Shown: positions 43,334-54,412 of the stretch, one piece after another
Position numbering within the stretch: position 1 is the first letter of the stretch
How the letters are laid out: every line of letters starts with the position of its first letter
Origin: Volutella citrinella
Taxonomy: Eukaryota > Ascomycota > Sordariomycetes > Hypocreales > Nectriaceae
Direction of reading: 5' to 3'
Length of the DNA: 64,000 nucleotides
Assembly: GCA_034401135.1 (NCBI GenBank)
Contig: JAWZSP010000004.1
Span: 2,170,001 to 2,234,000 of the forward strand
Translations under genes and position numbers: made by a program
Notes under the pieces: generated by a model
What the model was told of the DNA's origin: nothing
Database searches by the model: none
What the model saw: only the letters and a program-made list of their open reading frames with translations

Positions 43334-44568
43334 GGCGGCGGGTCTCCCAAAGGGGCGGGGGAGATGAGTTGTGGGAGGTGGGCGGGGGTTGAAGGTCGGT
43401 CGGTAGAGGGTGACTTCGCGCTGGCTTTGGACTCCGTTGACGGGCTTCCTCGAGGCAGCAGCGTGGGAGGCTCGGCGATCGTGTGGGTTTGCGTTTGGGT
43501 GGTTGAAGTCGTGATAGGGCTGACCTTCGGCGACTCTTGGGCTAAGTGCTGAGAGTAAGGTCCACCGTTTCGCGGTTTTGCAGAGGGGTAATTACGGTGG
43601 GTGTAACGGGAAACGGGGCCCCTGAGCGATCAGGTTCTTGTCCGTCCTAAATGGTGGCGGGAAATTGGATGTCCCTCATTGGGCCACCGTCCTAAACTGA
43701 GGCCCATCACGGAGGCACGTTTTAGTTCGTTCTTCGCGTCATCCATCTAATTACTTTGCGGATACTCTCGTGGACTTGCGCATGCACTCCGTATTCTAAA
43801 TCAACAGCCTATAGTTTGGCAGCGGACCGCTTTGCATCCGCCATTACTCAAATGTATAGTTTAGCATCGGGCCGCTTTGCATATACCATGTGGAAAATAA
43901 TCACCTGAGGTACGGAGTAAGGCGCTTGTACGGAAACGGTGGCGGAACGGAAACGGCGATGGAATAGGCAACCATCTGGTGGCTGGAACGGGATGGTCGC
44001 CCCGATCGCTTCAGGTCAGCTCGTCATTGCGCTGTCCCGGCTGATGGATAGAGTGCTAGGCTGCCTTGGGCCACAGGTGGCTGACTCAGTGTTGTGGAGG
44101 ACGCGACACGGGAAGGCAATCTCAGGCTGCTGTTGCCCAGCAGGCGACCACTAGTGGAAGAGCGCTGGAGAACCTAGCGACGTCCCCAGAAGGTCCAAGG
44201 CAGGAAAAAGGAGCCGTGGTCCGAGCGCCCATGTAGCTGGCATGCAAAATTACGCGGCAGAGTGACTTTGGCTCGGCGCCCAGCACGGTCATCAAACCAC
44301 CTGCCTACCGTTTTCCTCCCTCCATTTCCCCCCCAGCGCCCCTTGCAAATTCAGTGAAAAATCTTCGCGCGGCAAAACAAACCCCAACGTCAGCCCATCG
44401 AGCCCGAGGACATTGCCATCGATATAGGGTCAACCCAACGCCTTTTGCATCTCTCTCTGCATCGGTTTCGGCCCTTACGACTCCGTTGTATGACTTGATC
44501 GCTTTTTTTCGCGGATTTTCCGCCGGCTTCTCGCCTCCCTCCACCACGCGTCGCCGCCCCCTGCCACC
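43334..44568. promoter_or_regulatory. Divergent promoter region, CNB1 / EPL1
   Basis: 1.2 kb between divergent starts. Contains a 28-bp direct repeat (43810-43837 and 43855-43882) and two copies of the ACTCCGTA-type motif. A short ORF at 43939-44154 has no support. Confidence 0.5.
43810..43882. repeat. 28-bp imperfect direct repeat
   Basis: Copies at 43810-43837 and 43855-43882 start TATAGTTT and end CCGCTTTGCAT, with three mismatches; start-to-start spacing 45 bp. Confidence 0.85.
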
Positions 44569-46543
44569 ATGTCGTCCCGCAAAGTCCGAGTCAAGAAGCT
44601 CAGCGTCAAGACAACGCTTCCTGTGCTCAGAGAGGACCAGATCGACCCGACCGAGTACGAAGCCCTCACAACCGAAAACCTCATCGCCACCGGTGTCGAG
44701 CAAGCTGAGGAGAACGTGAGTTTATCCCTCGCCACCGCATATCATGATATCACGTGCATATGCACGTGATATGTCTTGGCACGAACCTTGCGCGCCTGCG
44801 ACGCTGCATATCATCCCCCTCTTAACCGTTGCTAACTCCGTATTTCTGTAGGAATTCCATCTTCAGAGCATTCTGAAAGATGCTGGAACCAGCAATGATC
44901 AAGAAATTCCTGTTCCGCCTCCCCAGGAGAGCGACATCAACTACGATGAGCTCTATGCAGTCCCTTTCCATAAACCCTCCTCTTACATCCGCTTCTCCCA
45001 AACCGTGGAAGAATCCATCTCATGCCTCTATGACATGACTACTGAGGACGATGAGTTCCTCAAAGAGTACAATGTCAAACCTCCTGCTGCTGGTGCCCTC
45101 TCCGAGGATGACTTCGAGCGCATCATGGAAGTGTTCGAGGACACCGCGGCAGAGCAAACACCATTTGCATCTGTCGACAATACCATCGCAGCATATGACA
45201 TGATGGTTCCGTGCTTGAACCAACTCGCTTCCCCTGTTCTTCTGCAGCATGCCAAAGCCGTCTATGAGTATTGGAAATCAAGACGGCAGTCGGCAGGCAA
45301 CAAGCCGCTGCACCCAACCTTGAAGTTTGAGACGCACCAGGAGACCGATGATACCGACCCTTATGTCTGTTTCAGACGTCGCGAGGCTCGTCAAACCCGC
45401 AAAACCCGAGCCCGTGATAACAAGGTCGCCGAAACTCTGAAGAAGCTGCGGCGTGAGCTCGAAGATGGTCGCCAGCTTGTGATGATGTCGTATGAGCGGG
45501 AGATGGTGAAACGAGAGCTCCTCACCATGGACCGAGCTGTGTTTGAGGAACGAGCCAGGCTCAAGGAATCCAAACTGCGGCTCGGGATCAAAGGTGAGGA
45601 CGAGGATCTCGTCAACCAAAAGGTATGCATCCCTCGAAGCCAAAGCTTTTTCCACAATCTGGCTAACCTGTCCGAGAAGCCCCAGAAACGCAAGGTATCA
45701 GAAGCTCCTGTCGTGCAACGGCAGCCTGGCGCTCATGTTCGGGCGCCTGTGCGATCTGATGGTAGAACACTAGAAGCCGATCTCGTACTGCTGGCCGATA
45801 AGCTGGCAGAGAAGGAGAACGAGCTTCGTCTCGACATAGAAATGAAGGTTCAAAACCACCGAAAGTGGAATACGAACCATATCGATCTCACCAGAGATCC
45901 TCTTTCGCCAGTTAAGGACCAGGGCACTGAGCTCAAGTTCCGACAGGCAAAGACTCAATATCTGATGACGCCGCCAGCGTCAGCGTCGTCCGAAATGGAC
46001 GTTGACGAGGAGGCGCCCGAGCCCATGCAGCTGGACAAGATGGAGCCCTCTGTCTTCCAATTCAGCGGAGCCGGCACCGGAGAGAATGGTAGATCCAATC
46101 AGCCAGCTTTCCGTCGCCGAATCGGACGGCTGAACCGGTTATGGATCGACCGCCGCGGCATGGTCACGCCGCCCAGAGAAAGCGATGGCTACTCAGACCG
46201 GTGGAGATATGATTCTGACTCTGATGACGACGAGCCACCCGTATATGAGGTGGATCCGTTCGACACCAGAGCGCTCAAGTTCCGAGCGACAATTCCCTTA
46301 AACCCATACATGTTCAGAGGTCGGCCAGTGCCGCCGGAGGCCGTGGCGGCAGCGCAAGCGGGAAACCGCGTTCTGCCTGGCCCTATAGCAGCGGCGCATG
46401 CTCAGGCCCACGCCCATGCCCAGGCACACGCCCATGCTCAGGCCCACGCAGCAGCACAGGCGCAGGCGCATGCGCAGGCTCAAGCCCAGGCGAAGGCGGC
46501 GGCGGCGGCGGTAGCGGCTTCAACAGCCACAGCAGCGTCGTGA
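44569..46543 (+). CDS. EPL1: Enhancer of polycomb-like protein, NuA4 histone acetyltransferase subunit
   Basis: Three exons: 44569-44715, 44852-45622 and 45680-46543; 593 aa. The N-terminal EPcA region is clear: SSRKVRVKKLSVKTTLPVLR, then DPTEYEALTTENLIATGVEQ and, after intron 1, HLQSILKDAG; later come DINYDELYAVPFHKPSSYIR and FEDTAAEQTPFASVDN. A basic, coiled-coil-like block follows (RARDNKVAETLKKLRRELED), and then NHIDLTRDPLSP. The C-terminus is low-complexity Ala/His/Gln repeats. EPL1 holds the Esa1-Yng2-Eaf6 piccolo module together for H4/H2A acetylation. Intron 1 (136 nt) contains a perfect 26-bp palindrome. Intron 2 is 57 nt, a multiple of three and without an in-frame stop, so its retention would insert 19 residues; I excise it because the exon join (VNQK-PQKRK) gives the expected sequence. 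Confidence 0.95.
44747..44772. repeat. Perfect 26-bp palindrome inside EPL1 intron 1
   Basis: Thirteen bases on each side of the 44759/44760 centre pair exactly. It includes two CACGTG E-box hexamers at 44751-44756 and 44763-44768, 12 bp apart. Confidence 0.95.
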
Positions 46544-48298
46544 GGAGTGGCCTGCGACGACCGGCTGTGTCGGAGGGGATGTTTGTATTATATTGGTGTT
46601 TGTGCTTATACCCATTATTGCTGGATGGGACGGGAGGGTCGTTCGATGGCGCGACGGTGTGTTTGCTTCTGCATCGCCGCTACCCTTGATGTACAATATG
46701 AAAGTTGAAGGCCTCGGGCATTGCGTGGAGTTTGGAGCTGGGAGGTTGTTTCGGGCTTAGACGTTGGAGCGCGCTTTGATGGCCCAGGCCGTAAAATAGT
46801 AAAAAACTGAATGGTCGAAAAGGCCAAGACACATCAACGATCCTTGTGCAGAGTGCGATGAGTGTGCCTGGGAGAAACCACGAGGACATGGCAAGGAGGC
46901 CAAGTCATCACCGGTCGAGTGGTGGTGTGCTGTGACATGGGCGGAGGCCGGCTCGGCAGTCAGGGCGGCTGCTGGGGTGAACTCAGTCGAGCAGATGTGT
47001 GGGCGATGAGGGAAATCCCGCCACAAGAGAGACTTGAGAAACGGCGAGAGCGGCATGATCCTGTGTCGGAAACGGGAGTCATTGTTGCAGAGGTGAAAGG
47101 TGGGAGGAGGACGGGAGTGAGTTCGGATGATGTTGGTCTGCGTGTGTGACATCCGCCCAGGCAGGGACCGAGCGTCTCGGTAAGGCTAGTACAGCACAGA
47201 GGATCAGGGGATCATGGTGGGCTGTTCAAAGGATGCAAGCCCGAGCATCTGCAAAGGGCGGGAAGGACGACGCCAAAGCGGACGAAAGGGATTCGCAAAG
47301 CTGTGGGAAGAAAAGCCGGCGAGTTGTGTGGGAGGAGGTGGTGAAGGTCAGGTATAGAGAAGCGAGAGGCGCAACCACTGGGTCGCAGCTAAACTGAGCA
47401 GGGTGGGCTGGGAGAGATGGTGGCCGGCGAACCGGGAGACTTGGAATTACAGGCGGGCATCCAGTCACCGGCAAGCCCTGTGACGGCACCCGGGCTTCGC
47501 TCTACTGTGCATTCTGGCGGCAAACCTACCAGCAGGGTACAGTGCGGGCAGGGAGGTGGTGTGGTGTCGCGCGGCAGAATTTCTGGATGGGGGCACCTAG
47601 AGACCATCCCGCCCGCCTCCCGCAACGCCTAGTGCCGCCGAGCACCCTCTTGGGGCCACTAATTTTTTTGCTCGGCTTTTTTTTTTCTTCTTTTCCATTG
47701 TGGATGTGCTGTTCTGCAAGCTCCGGTCTCGTGACTTGCAGCTTTCCCGCCAATTGTGTGTTTGTGCACCTTTGGTAATTAGATTCCGATCTGCTCGTAG
47801 TAGGTTTGTTGCTACTCGCAAGAGGCGCCTAAATTGCTACCGTGCCTGGCCTCGACGCACTGTGCACGTTGCACAGTCCCTTCCTCTCTCGTCAGCTGAG
47901 CTCAGCAGGGTTGCTTAAGAGGGCGTGATCGCTAAATCGAGGTTTACCCCACGGACATGACGCTGTCCGCTGCCCCTCCATACGACTATCGCTCTATCGT
48001 AGCCGCCCCTCTTTAATTTTTGCAGCAGCTTTGGACTTAGCAACATCAACATCAACGGAAGCGCGTGCAAAAGAGTAGATGCACATTCTTTGGTTCTTTG
48101 ATTTGAAATAAAATTTTATTCGCAATATATCCGATCTCTAGCCGGCTTAATTCCTCCGAAACGAGCGTGATTTTGGCGACATCTCCACCCTTCCGGCGTC
48201 ATTCGCCTTTCTGATACCCCTCCTCGGCCCCTTCTCTCCCCCACCAACCAACATCATCACCCACCTCACAGCTCCTCCTCAAGAAAGCAGTCCCGAAA
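46544..48298. other. Intergenic: EPL1 3' end and KAE1 upstream region
   Basis: 1.75 kb between same-strand genes. Several short ORFs on both strands lack family motifs or joinable exons. The last 300 bp are C/T-rich, as expected for a promoter. A T-rich run lies near 47,680-47,696. Confidence 0.5.
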
Positions 48299-49342
48299 AT
48301 GGCGCCCTCAGAGAAGAGTTCATACATCGCCCTAGGGTGCGAGGGCTCAGCAAACAAGCTCGGCATCGGCATCATCCTCCACACCCCCACGTCAACCAAG
48401 ATCCTGTCCAACCTCCGTGATACCTTCGTGTCGCCGCCCGGCACCGGCTTCCTCCCCAAAGACACCGCCGCCCACCACCGAGCGCACTTTGTCCGACTAG
48501 CCCGCGAGGCCATCAGGGAAGCCGGCATCACCCCCGCCGACGTCGACTGCATCTGCTTCACCAAGGGCCCCGGCATGGGCGCGCCCCTGAGCGCCGTCGC
48601 CGTCGGCGCCCGCACGCTGTCGCTGCTGTGGGACCGGCCGCTCGTGGGCGTCAACCACTGCGTCGGGCACATCGAGATGGGCCGCCAAATCACCGGCGCC
48701 GACAACCCCGTCGTGTTGTACGTGTCCGGGGGCAACTCCCAGGTCATCGCCTACGCCGAGCAGCGGTACCGCATCTTTGGCGAGACACTCGACATCGCCG
48801 TCGGCAACTGCCTCGACCGCTTCGCCCGCACGCTCGAGATCAGCAACGACCCGGCCCCCGGGTACAACATCGAGCAGCTCGCCAAGGCCGGATCCAAGCT
48901 CGTGGACCTGCCGTACGCCGTCAAGGGCATGGACTGCTCCTTTTCGGGCATCCTCGCCTCGGCCAATGCGCACGCCGCCGCCATCAGGGACGGCTCCGCA
49001 GACTTCTCCCCCAGCGACCTGTGCTTCGCCCTGCAGGAGACCGTCTTCGCCATGCTCGTCGAAATCACCGAGCGGGCCATGGCTCACGTCGGCTCGTCCC
49101 AGGTCCTCATCGTCGGCGGCGTCGGCTGCAACGAGCGGCTGCAGGAGATGATGGGCCAGATGGCCAGCGAGCGCAACGGATCCGTCTACGCCACAGACGA
49201 ACGCTTCTGCATCGACAACGGCATCATGATTGCGCAGGCCGGCCTGCTGGCCTACAAGACGGGCTTCCGCACGCCCCTGGAGGAGAGCACATGTACGCAA
49301 CGCTTCAGGACCGACGAGGTCTTTATTAAATGGAGAGACTGA
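48299..49342 (+). CDS. KAE1: KEOPS complex tRNA N6-threonylcarbamoyltransferase subunit
   Basis: Single exon, 347 aa. Kae1/OSGEP/TsaD family, ASKHA fold. Visible motifs: N-terminal [34 protein letters not shown], the metal-binding HxxxH in [56 protein letters not shown] and [12 protein letters not shown], with the C-terminal Asp in [14 protein letters not shown]. It transfers the threonylcarbamoyl group to A37 of ANN-decoding tRNAs as part of KEOPS. The length matches cytosolic Kae1 and there is no mitochondrial presequence, so it is not the Qri7 paralogue. It converges on the SNF1 beta-subunit gene (452 bp). Confidence 0.97.
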   Translation: MAPSEKSSYIALGCEGSANKLGIGIILHTPTSTKILSNLRDTFVSPPGTGFLPKDTAAHHRAHFVRLAREAIREAGITPADVDCICFTKGPGMGAPLSAVAVGARTLSLLWDRPLVGVNHCVGHIEMGRQITGADNPVVLYVSGGNSQVIAYAEQRYRIFGETLDIAVGNCLDRFARTLEISNDPAPGYNIEQLAKAGSKLVDLPYAVKGMDCSFSGILASANAHAAAIRDGSADFSPSDLCFALQETVFAMLVEITERAMAHVGSSQVLIVGGVGCNERLQEMMGQMASERNGSVYATDERFCIDNGIMIAQAGLLAYKTGFRTPLEESTCTQRFRTDEVFIKWRD

Positions 49343-49794
49343 GCCTGAGCCCGAGCCCGTACCCGATCATGAGTCTAAGGCCCTCCGGGCGCCAAATAAT
49401 GCTGTCACGACCATATTAACCAATCCCCGTGATTCCTCTCATCCCGGCACCGCCGCCACCGACCATCTATGAGCAAGCAAGCAACCTCCCCAGCCATATT
49501 TCCTAGCCAGATCTGGCATCCGCGCCACCGCAATAGCAACCAAACTTGGAGCGGCCGGATCTGTTCTTCTATTCAACCGCAAATGTCCAGTTCCCATCTT
49601 TCTTGGAGATGTTCTGCTATCCGAGTTTGCTGAATGGGGGAAGAAAAAAATAAAAGAAGCCATAAAAACTCTCGATGGCCCCCGTTAGTCACGCATACAT
49701 GTTGTCGAGACATCCATTAGGTCCTGCAGCGCTCGAAACGAGAGGCTAATCCCTTCTTCGGAATGCAGAAGCTTACACCACGATAGAGTCGCAT
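49343..49794. other. Convergent 3' intergenic region
   Basis: 452 bp between KAE1 and the SNF1 beta-subunit stops; probably both 3' UTRs. Nothing else seen. Confidence 0.5.
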
Positions 49795-51675
49795 TCAGCC
49801 CTCATTTGTGGGCTTGTACACAATGGTCGTCACATACTAGCAGACAGGTCAGCCAATGCGGTTACAGAGGATATTCGTTTGTTTGTTGGTGCACAAACCT
49901 TGTTTCTGTAGCGGGTCGTTGCAGAGACGGCAAGGATATTGTTCTTGATGCTGCTGGTAGCAAGATGGTTGAGGACCGTATGATTAGGCATGTTGAGAAC
50001 GCTGTTGTCATCCTTCATGAGAGTCGCCGCATTGAGGATGGGCTTGCTCAAGAAGCCGGGCAGACCAGGCGGCTGAGGCAGCTTGTCAATGGCGGCAAAG
50101 GCGTACTGATAGGCAGGCGATTCCTCGGCCTGGTCGAAATCGACGAGGTACTGAGGAATGTCGGCGCGGTAGCTCTCCTTGGGTGGGACGTCCTTGCCCT
50201 TGGCAGCCTGCGCATCCGCCTCCGCCTTTGCCTTTTCCTCTGGCTTCAAGGCCTGGGTTGCGGGAGTCTGTGCCTTTGGGACGACAGGCTCAGGGACGCT
50301 CTGGGCGGCATCGTCTGGGCTCACTTCGATGTAGTTGACAAGATTGTTACCGAAGTCGACGGTGGTGGGCAGGTCAGGTGACGTCTGCATAATACCGTCG
50401 ACAAGGAAGCGGACATGGTGGGTGCCTGGGAGAATGTGGACTGTGGTTGCGAAGCAGCCAAGCTTGCCGTCACTGTTACGTGATGAGGATGTCAGCGAGT
50501 GTGCATGATTGTTGTTCAATGGCAGATAGAGTAGAAGAGAGCAGAGAAGAACGGAAAATAAAAAGGAAATTGACAGATGCAATCGGTTCGGATATGCTAG
50601 TACCCTTGTCGGTCACACGAGGGAGGCGAGTGACATGGCCGGGAGAGTGAAACTTGAAGCAGAGGCCGTCAAGTATGGACGAGGCAAGCCACGGCGACAC
50701 AGGCGTAGGGCAGACTGGCAGCCCAATGTCTCGGGGACGTTGTGAGGGGCGCCACTATTCCAACTGGGAAGGCCAATGAAGGAGGGAAAAGACGACAGCG
50801 ACGACTTACACGGGGTGCAGGCGCTGCTTGCGGTTCCATTGGAAGATGGTACCGGTCACGTAGATCTTGTCTCCGCCGCGGAGCCACTCGAGCTTGGTCG
50901 GGACGGTTGGGCGAGTCTTGTCGACGCGCAGCTCCTCGCCCTCCTCCTCGTCGACGGTGGTGGCACTCAGGGCAGAGCTCTTGCGGGTCATGCCATCGGA
51001 GGAGTCGACGAGGTCAATGTCGGGGACGGCGGCATCCACGTCCCCGTCCACGTCGTCTGGGGCGAGGATCGGTGAGCCCGGGGTGTGGACCTCCTCTTCG
51101 ATGGGCAGGGGCATTCGCGGCGGGCGGGTCAGATACATGTCGGTGATGCTGTTATTGGAGACGAGGGCCACATCGGGGACGTGGGAGGCGTGGGAGGCAT
51201 AGGCGGAGTGATGGGAGCGGAGGGAGGAGGACTCGATGGGGACGTCGACAGGCTTGGAGGGCTCTGGCCGCGGGGCGGACACCCTCGCCTCGGGGGCCGG
51301 AGCAGGCCTGGCATCGACGGTGTAGGAGGCGGCAGGACCTGAGGGGGAGGACGGGACGGCTGCCGCGTGCGGCTGCTGCTTGGACGAAGGCATCGAGGCG
51401 TTGCTGTGCGGGGAGCCGCTGAGGGAGGAGACGGCGGTGGTGGGCAGGCTCTTGGGCCGGTTGACAATGGTCGAGCCCTGGGCGTGGGCCATGGACTCCT
51501 CCGGGGGTGCGGCGGAGCGGTGGGTTGTGTGGCCGGGGATGATGTTGCGGGCGTCCTTGCGGTGCTGGCGGGGCAGGTCGTGGCCGGAGCCGGGGGCCGA
51601 CGAGGAAGATGCGGCGCCGGCCGAGGTGGGCGTGACGGGCTTGGACGCCGACGAGGACGACGGGTTGTTGCCCAT
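49795..51675 (-). CDS. GAL83: SNF1/AMPK complex beta subunit (GAL83/SIP2 family)
   Basis: Three exons on the minus strand: 50810-51675, 49899-50472 and 49795-49836; 493 aa. MGNNPSSSSAS fits N-myristoylation (Gly2, Ser6). Residues 1-~265 are disordered, Ser/Pro-rich, with an acidic patch. The CBM48 glycogen-binding domain straddles intron 1: KIYVTGTIFQWNRKQRLHPV then DGKLGCFATTVHILPGTHHV and RFLVDGIMQTSPDLPTTVDF. The C-terminal ASC domain (PQYLVDFDQAEESPAYQYAF; PNHTVLNHLATSSIKNNILA) ends with the 13-residue exon 3 (YVTTIVYKPTNEG). Intron 1 is 337 nt, long for this genome, but the CBM sequence continues exactly across it. The beta subunit scaffolds the Snf1 kinase and directs its location during carbon-source stress. 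Confidence 0.95.
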
Positions 51676-53349
51676 GATGGCGGGAGGAGGAATGCGAGTT
51701 ATTGTGGCGGGTGTTGGTGGTGTGGGCGGTTGTGCTGGCCGTCGTCGGGCGGCTAGGTATCGTGTGCGCGTGCGAGAGGGCGAGCGCGCCGCACACTAGC
51801 AGCTGTCGGTTGGATGGCGACAGGGAGACAGGGAGGGGGAGGGGGACACGGCGGCGGGAGAGAGGAGAGAGAGGAGACGACGGGCCGCAGGAAAGGCAGC
51901 CTAGCCAGCCAGCCCGAGCGGCAGGCAACCCGCGCGCCTGGGAGATTCGTGCGAAGTGGGAGGGCGGGGATTTTCAAAGCGGGGCCGATGCGCGCGCCGC
52001 AGAGACTCTACTCCCCAGGTGTTGCGAGGTGAGGCTTGGAGGTTGGACGTCGGTGATCCGGGGGGGTGAGAGGTTGAAGGTTGGAGAGAGGCAGGCGGCT
52101 CGGATTGGGTGCGTACGTGCGTGGAGGAGGGGCGAGTGGGCGAGTACCTCCGTAAGTGATTGAGGGTGGAGTCAGATTAGTCCATCCGTCTCGTCGACCA
52201 AGACTGCGACTTGTTGCTGCTTGCTACTAGTCTTCCGCCACAATCGGCCGGATGGTGAACGGATTGGTGCTGGAGGTCAAGCGCGAGTTGCCCAATCAGT
52301 GCTGCAAGGTCACAGTACGCAGGTAAGACGTACGGACGTAGAGGTTGTGGAATGGTAGAGACGTAGAAGAGGTGACAGAGAGGATGGCTCATCCCGTCCT
52401 GTCCACCCCGCGGCCTTATCGCCGCGCCACCGGCTCTCAACAGTTCGGTTTCGCGGGGAGCTGATAAGCCCTGCGGCGGCCCTCGACGATCGTACCCCCA
52501 GCCGGAGACGGAGCGCGCGTAACACAACTCGCCAGTGCGAGGAAGCGATGCACTGGGCCGCCAGCCAGGGAATGGCGATGACGGCCGGATCCGGAGGCGA
52601 TGGAGACAGAGTGCCTGGGCTCCGTGTCCTTGGTGGGCGATCATTTTCCCGCAATGGGCATCTCTTGCTGACGGGATTCTGCTGCGCAGATGAGGCAAAT
52701 GGAAAGGGAGGTCATTTATTTAATTACTTACTTCTTTCGTCCATCCCCCGCATCCATCTCTATCGTTGCACAAGCTGTGATGCAATATGCGAGTGGGGGG
52801 AGGAAGCAGCCTTCAGGGTTAGGGTTGTGAAGTCTACGTGGGCGGTATAGGACTGGCTTGAGCATCACTGGTGTCTTCGAATCCTATTGATAACCCCGTC
52901 GCCAGCTGGGAGAACGAAAGAATCCACAGTTAGGGTCAACAAGTTTTCGGGGTGAGAAGCTGCCTTGATTTTCAACCTTCAAATTCACGATGGCGCATAC
53001 AATGGCAGCCCATGGCGTGGTTGCTGAGCCTCATTTACAGTGCCAATGGTAGGCGAGTACCTAGGTATGCGCTGGAGAGCTGCCCACATCGGCGCTTCAC
53101 CGTCAACATCTCACACACCCACCTGCTTGGCTTCCATTCCAGATCACCTCCCTCCCACAACACCACATCTTCAGCGGCCCTTTCCCCCGCAACACCAGCC
53201 GCGCCTCGTCCGTCACACGCCCGTGCCCCCATCCGCAGAGGCCCAAGACGCGACGACGATGTAACACCCACCCACCCCGAGACTCGCATCTGCTCCCTCA
53301 TCAGCATCCGTCACAGAGTCGATCTGGGCCCCGGCCTCCCATCGCCGCC
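51676..53349. promoter_or_regulatory. Divergent promoter region, SNF1 beta / small membrane protein
   Basis: 1.67 kb between divergent starts. Purine/pyrimidine-skewed tracts flank the SNF1 beta start (about 51,800-52,150), consistent with a long 5' leader. A CCTAGGTA motif lies near 53,059. No supported ORF. Confidence 0.45.
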
Positions 53350-54059
53350 ATGGCTGACGCGATGCCGACCTCGTCGTCGACCCCCTCCGCCGTCTCCGTA
53401 CTCCTCGACATTCTCCGTGCCATCTTCAACGGTCTCTGTTCCATCCGGTGGTCGCTCCACCTATCGCGCCTCTTCCGCCTCCTCTCCTTTCCCTTCCGTC
53501 TCATCCTGATCCCCCTGTCTCTGGTGTTGAACGTCATCCTCACCCTGCTCTCGCCCGCAATCCACGTAATTTCCTACGCGTATGCCGCGTTGGTCGGCAT
53601 AGTCGCCTTCTTTGCAAGTCTTGAGGTGAGCATCCCTACCTACGCGATTCCCCAGCCGTCACAATGTCTGACTCTATTGTAATCGCAGCCCTTGTACTCA
53701 TTTGTAAGTTGCTGTCCAGCGCCGTACGGCACGCTCGACGTCCAAGAACTGAGATTGACCTGGCCCCATAGTTTGGTGCTGCAGCCGGCGTGGGCATCTT
53801 TGCCGGTGTCGCATTGGCTCTTTCATCTTCAATAATCACTAATTCTCTGGGCATGCAAGACGACGGCGACGACGACGACGGCACTGCAACTGAGAGGCCG
53901 AGTTCTAAGCGGAGCCACTCTCAAGATTCCCAGAGCCAAAAGGACTCGTCCACCGAGCTGGACTGGCAATGGCTCGATTCGCCCTCCCAAAGGCGTCGCC
54001 CGGCCAAGGGCCTATTATCTCAGACTATTCATGAGGAAGATGACGACTCGGATTACTAG
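53350..54059 (+). CDS. Small multi-pass membrane protein of unknown function
   Basis: Three exons: 53350-53625, 53689-53703 and 53772-54059; 192 aa. The middle exon is 15 nt (PLYSF), flanked by CAG and GTAAGT, and its inclusion keeps frame and joins FFASLE to PLYSF to FGAAAGVGIFAG. Hydrophobic segments: about residues 16-33, 40-90 (probably two membrane passes, IPLSLVLNVILTLLSPAIHV and YAALVGIVAFFASL) and 98-120 (AAGVGIFAGVALALSSSIIT). The C-terminal ~70 residues are polar and acidic at both ends (DDGDDDDG; EEDDDSDY). I do not recognise the family. Sequence composition and clean splice sites argue that it is real. Confidence 0.8.
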
Positions 54060-54412
54060 CTGCCCTAACTAGCTGCCCACTGGTACGGATGGCAGACGGG
54101 TTGGACATTGTCGGTACACCTGTGGTCTCCCAATCGCCCGGTACAACGAAATAATTAGCACCAAGTTGGCTTCACTCCCGCACTCAGCACGACCATTACC
54201 ATGATTCGATGTCTCTTGATGCTACGCCTTCAGATCCAGTAGCATAGTCGTTCCACCACTCCCCAGGAAAAGGGGGAGGGGGTGCGTAAAAGAACAATGA
54301 AACACACCCAACGCCCAGTCTCCAGATTGACATCAGATTGCAAGTGGTCTAGTTCCGATCCGTCTCAACGCCATTAATATCCAGGCTCTCCGTGGCTCCC
54401 GACCCGAATGTC
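54060..54412. other. Convergent 3' intergenic region
   Basis: 353 bp between the small membrane protein and BUR1 stops; nothing else seen. Confidence 0.5.

Noticed and set aside
46615..47632. Several short ORFs between EPL1 and KAE1
   Set aside because: All short, overlapping in several frames and without motifs or joinable splice sites.
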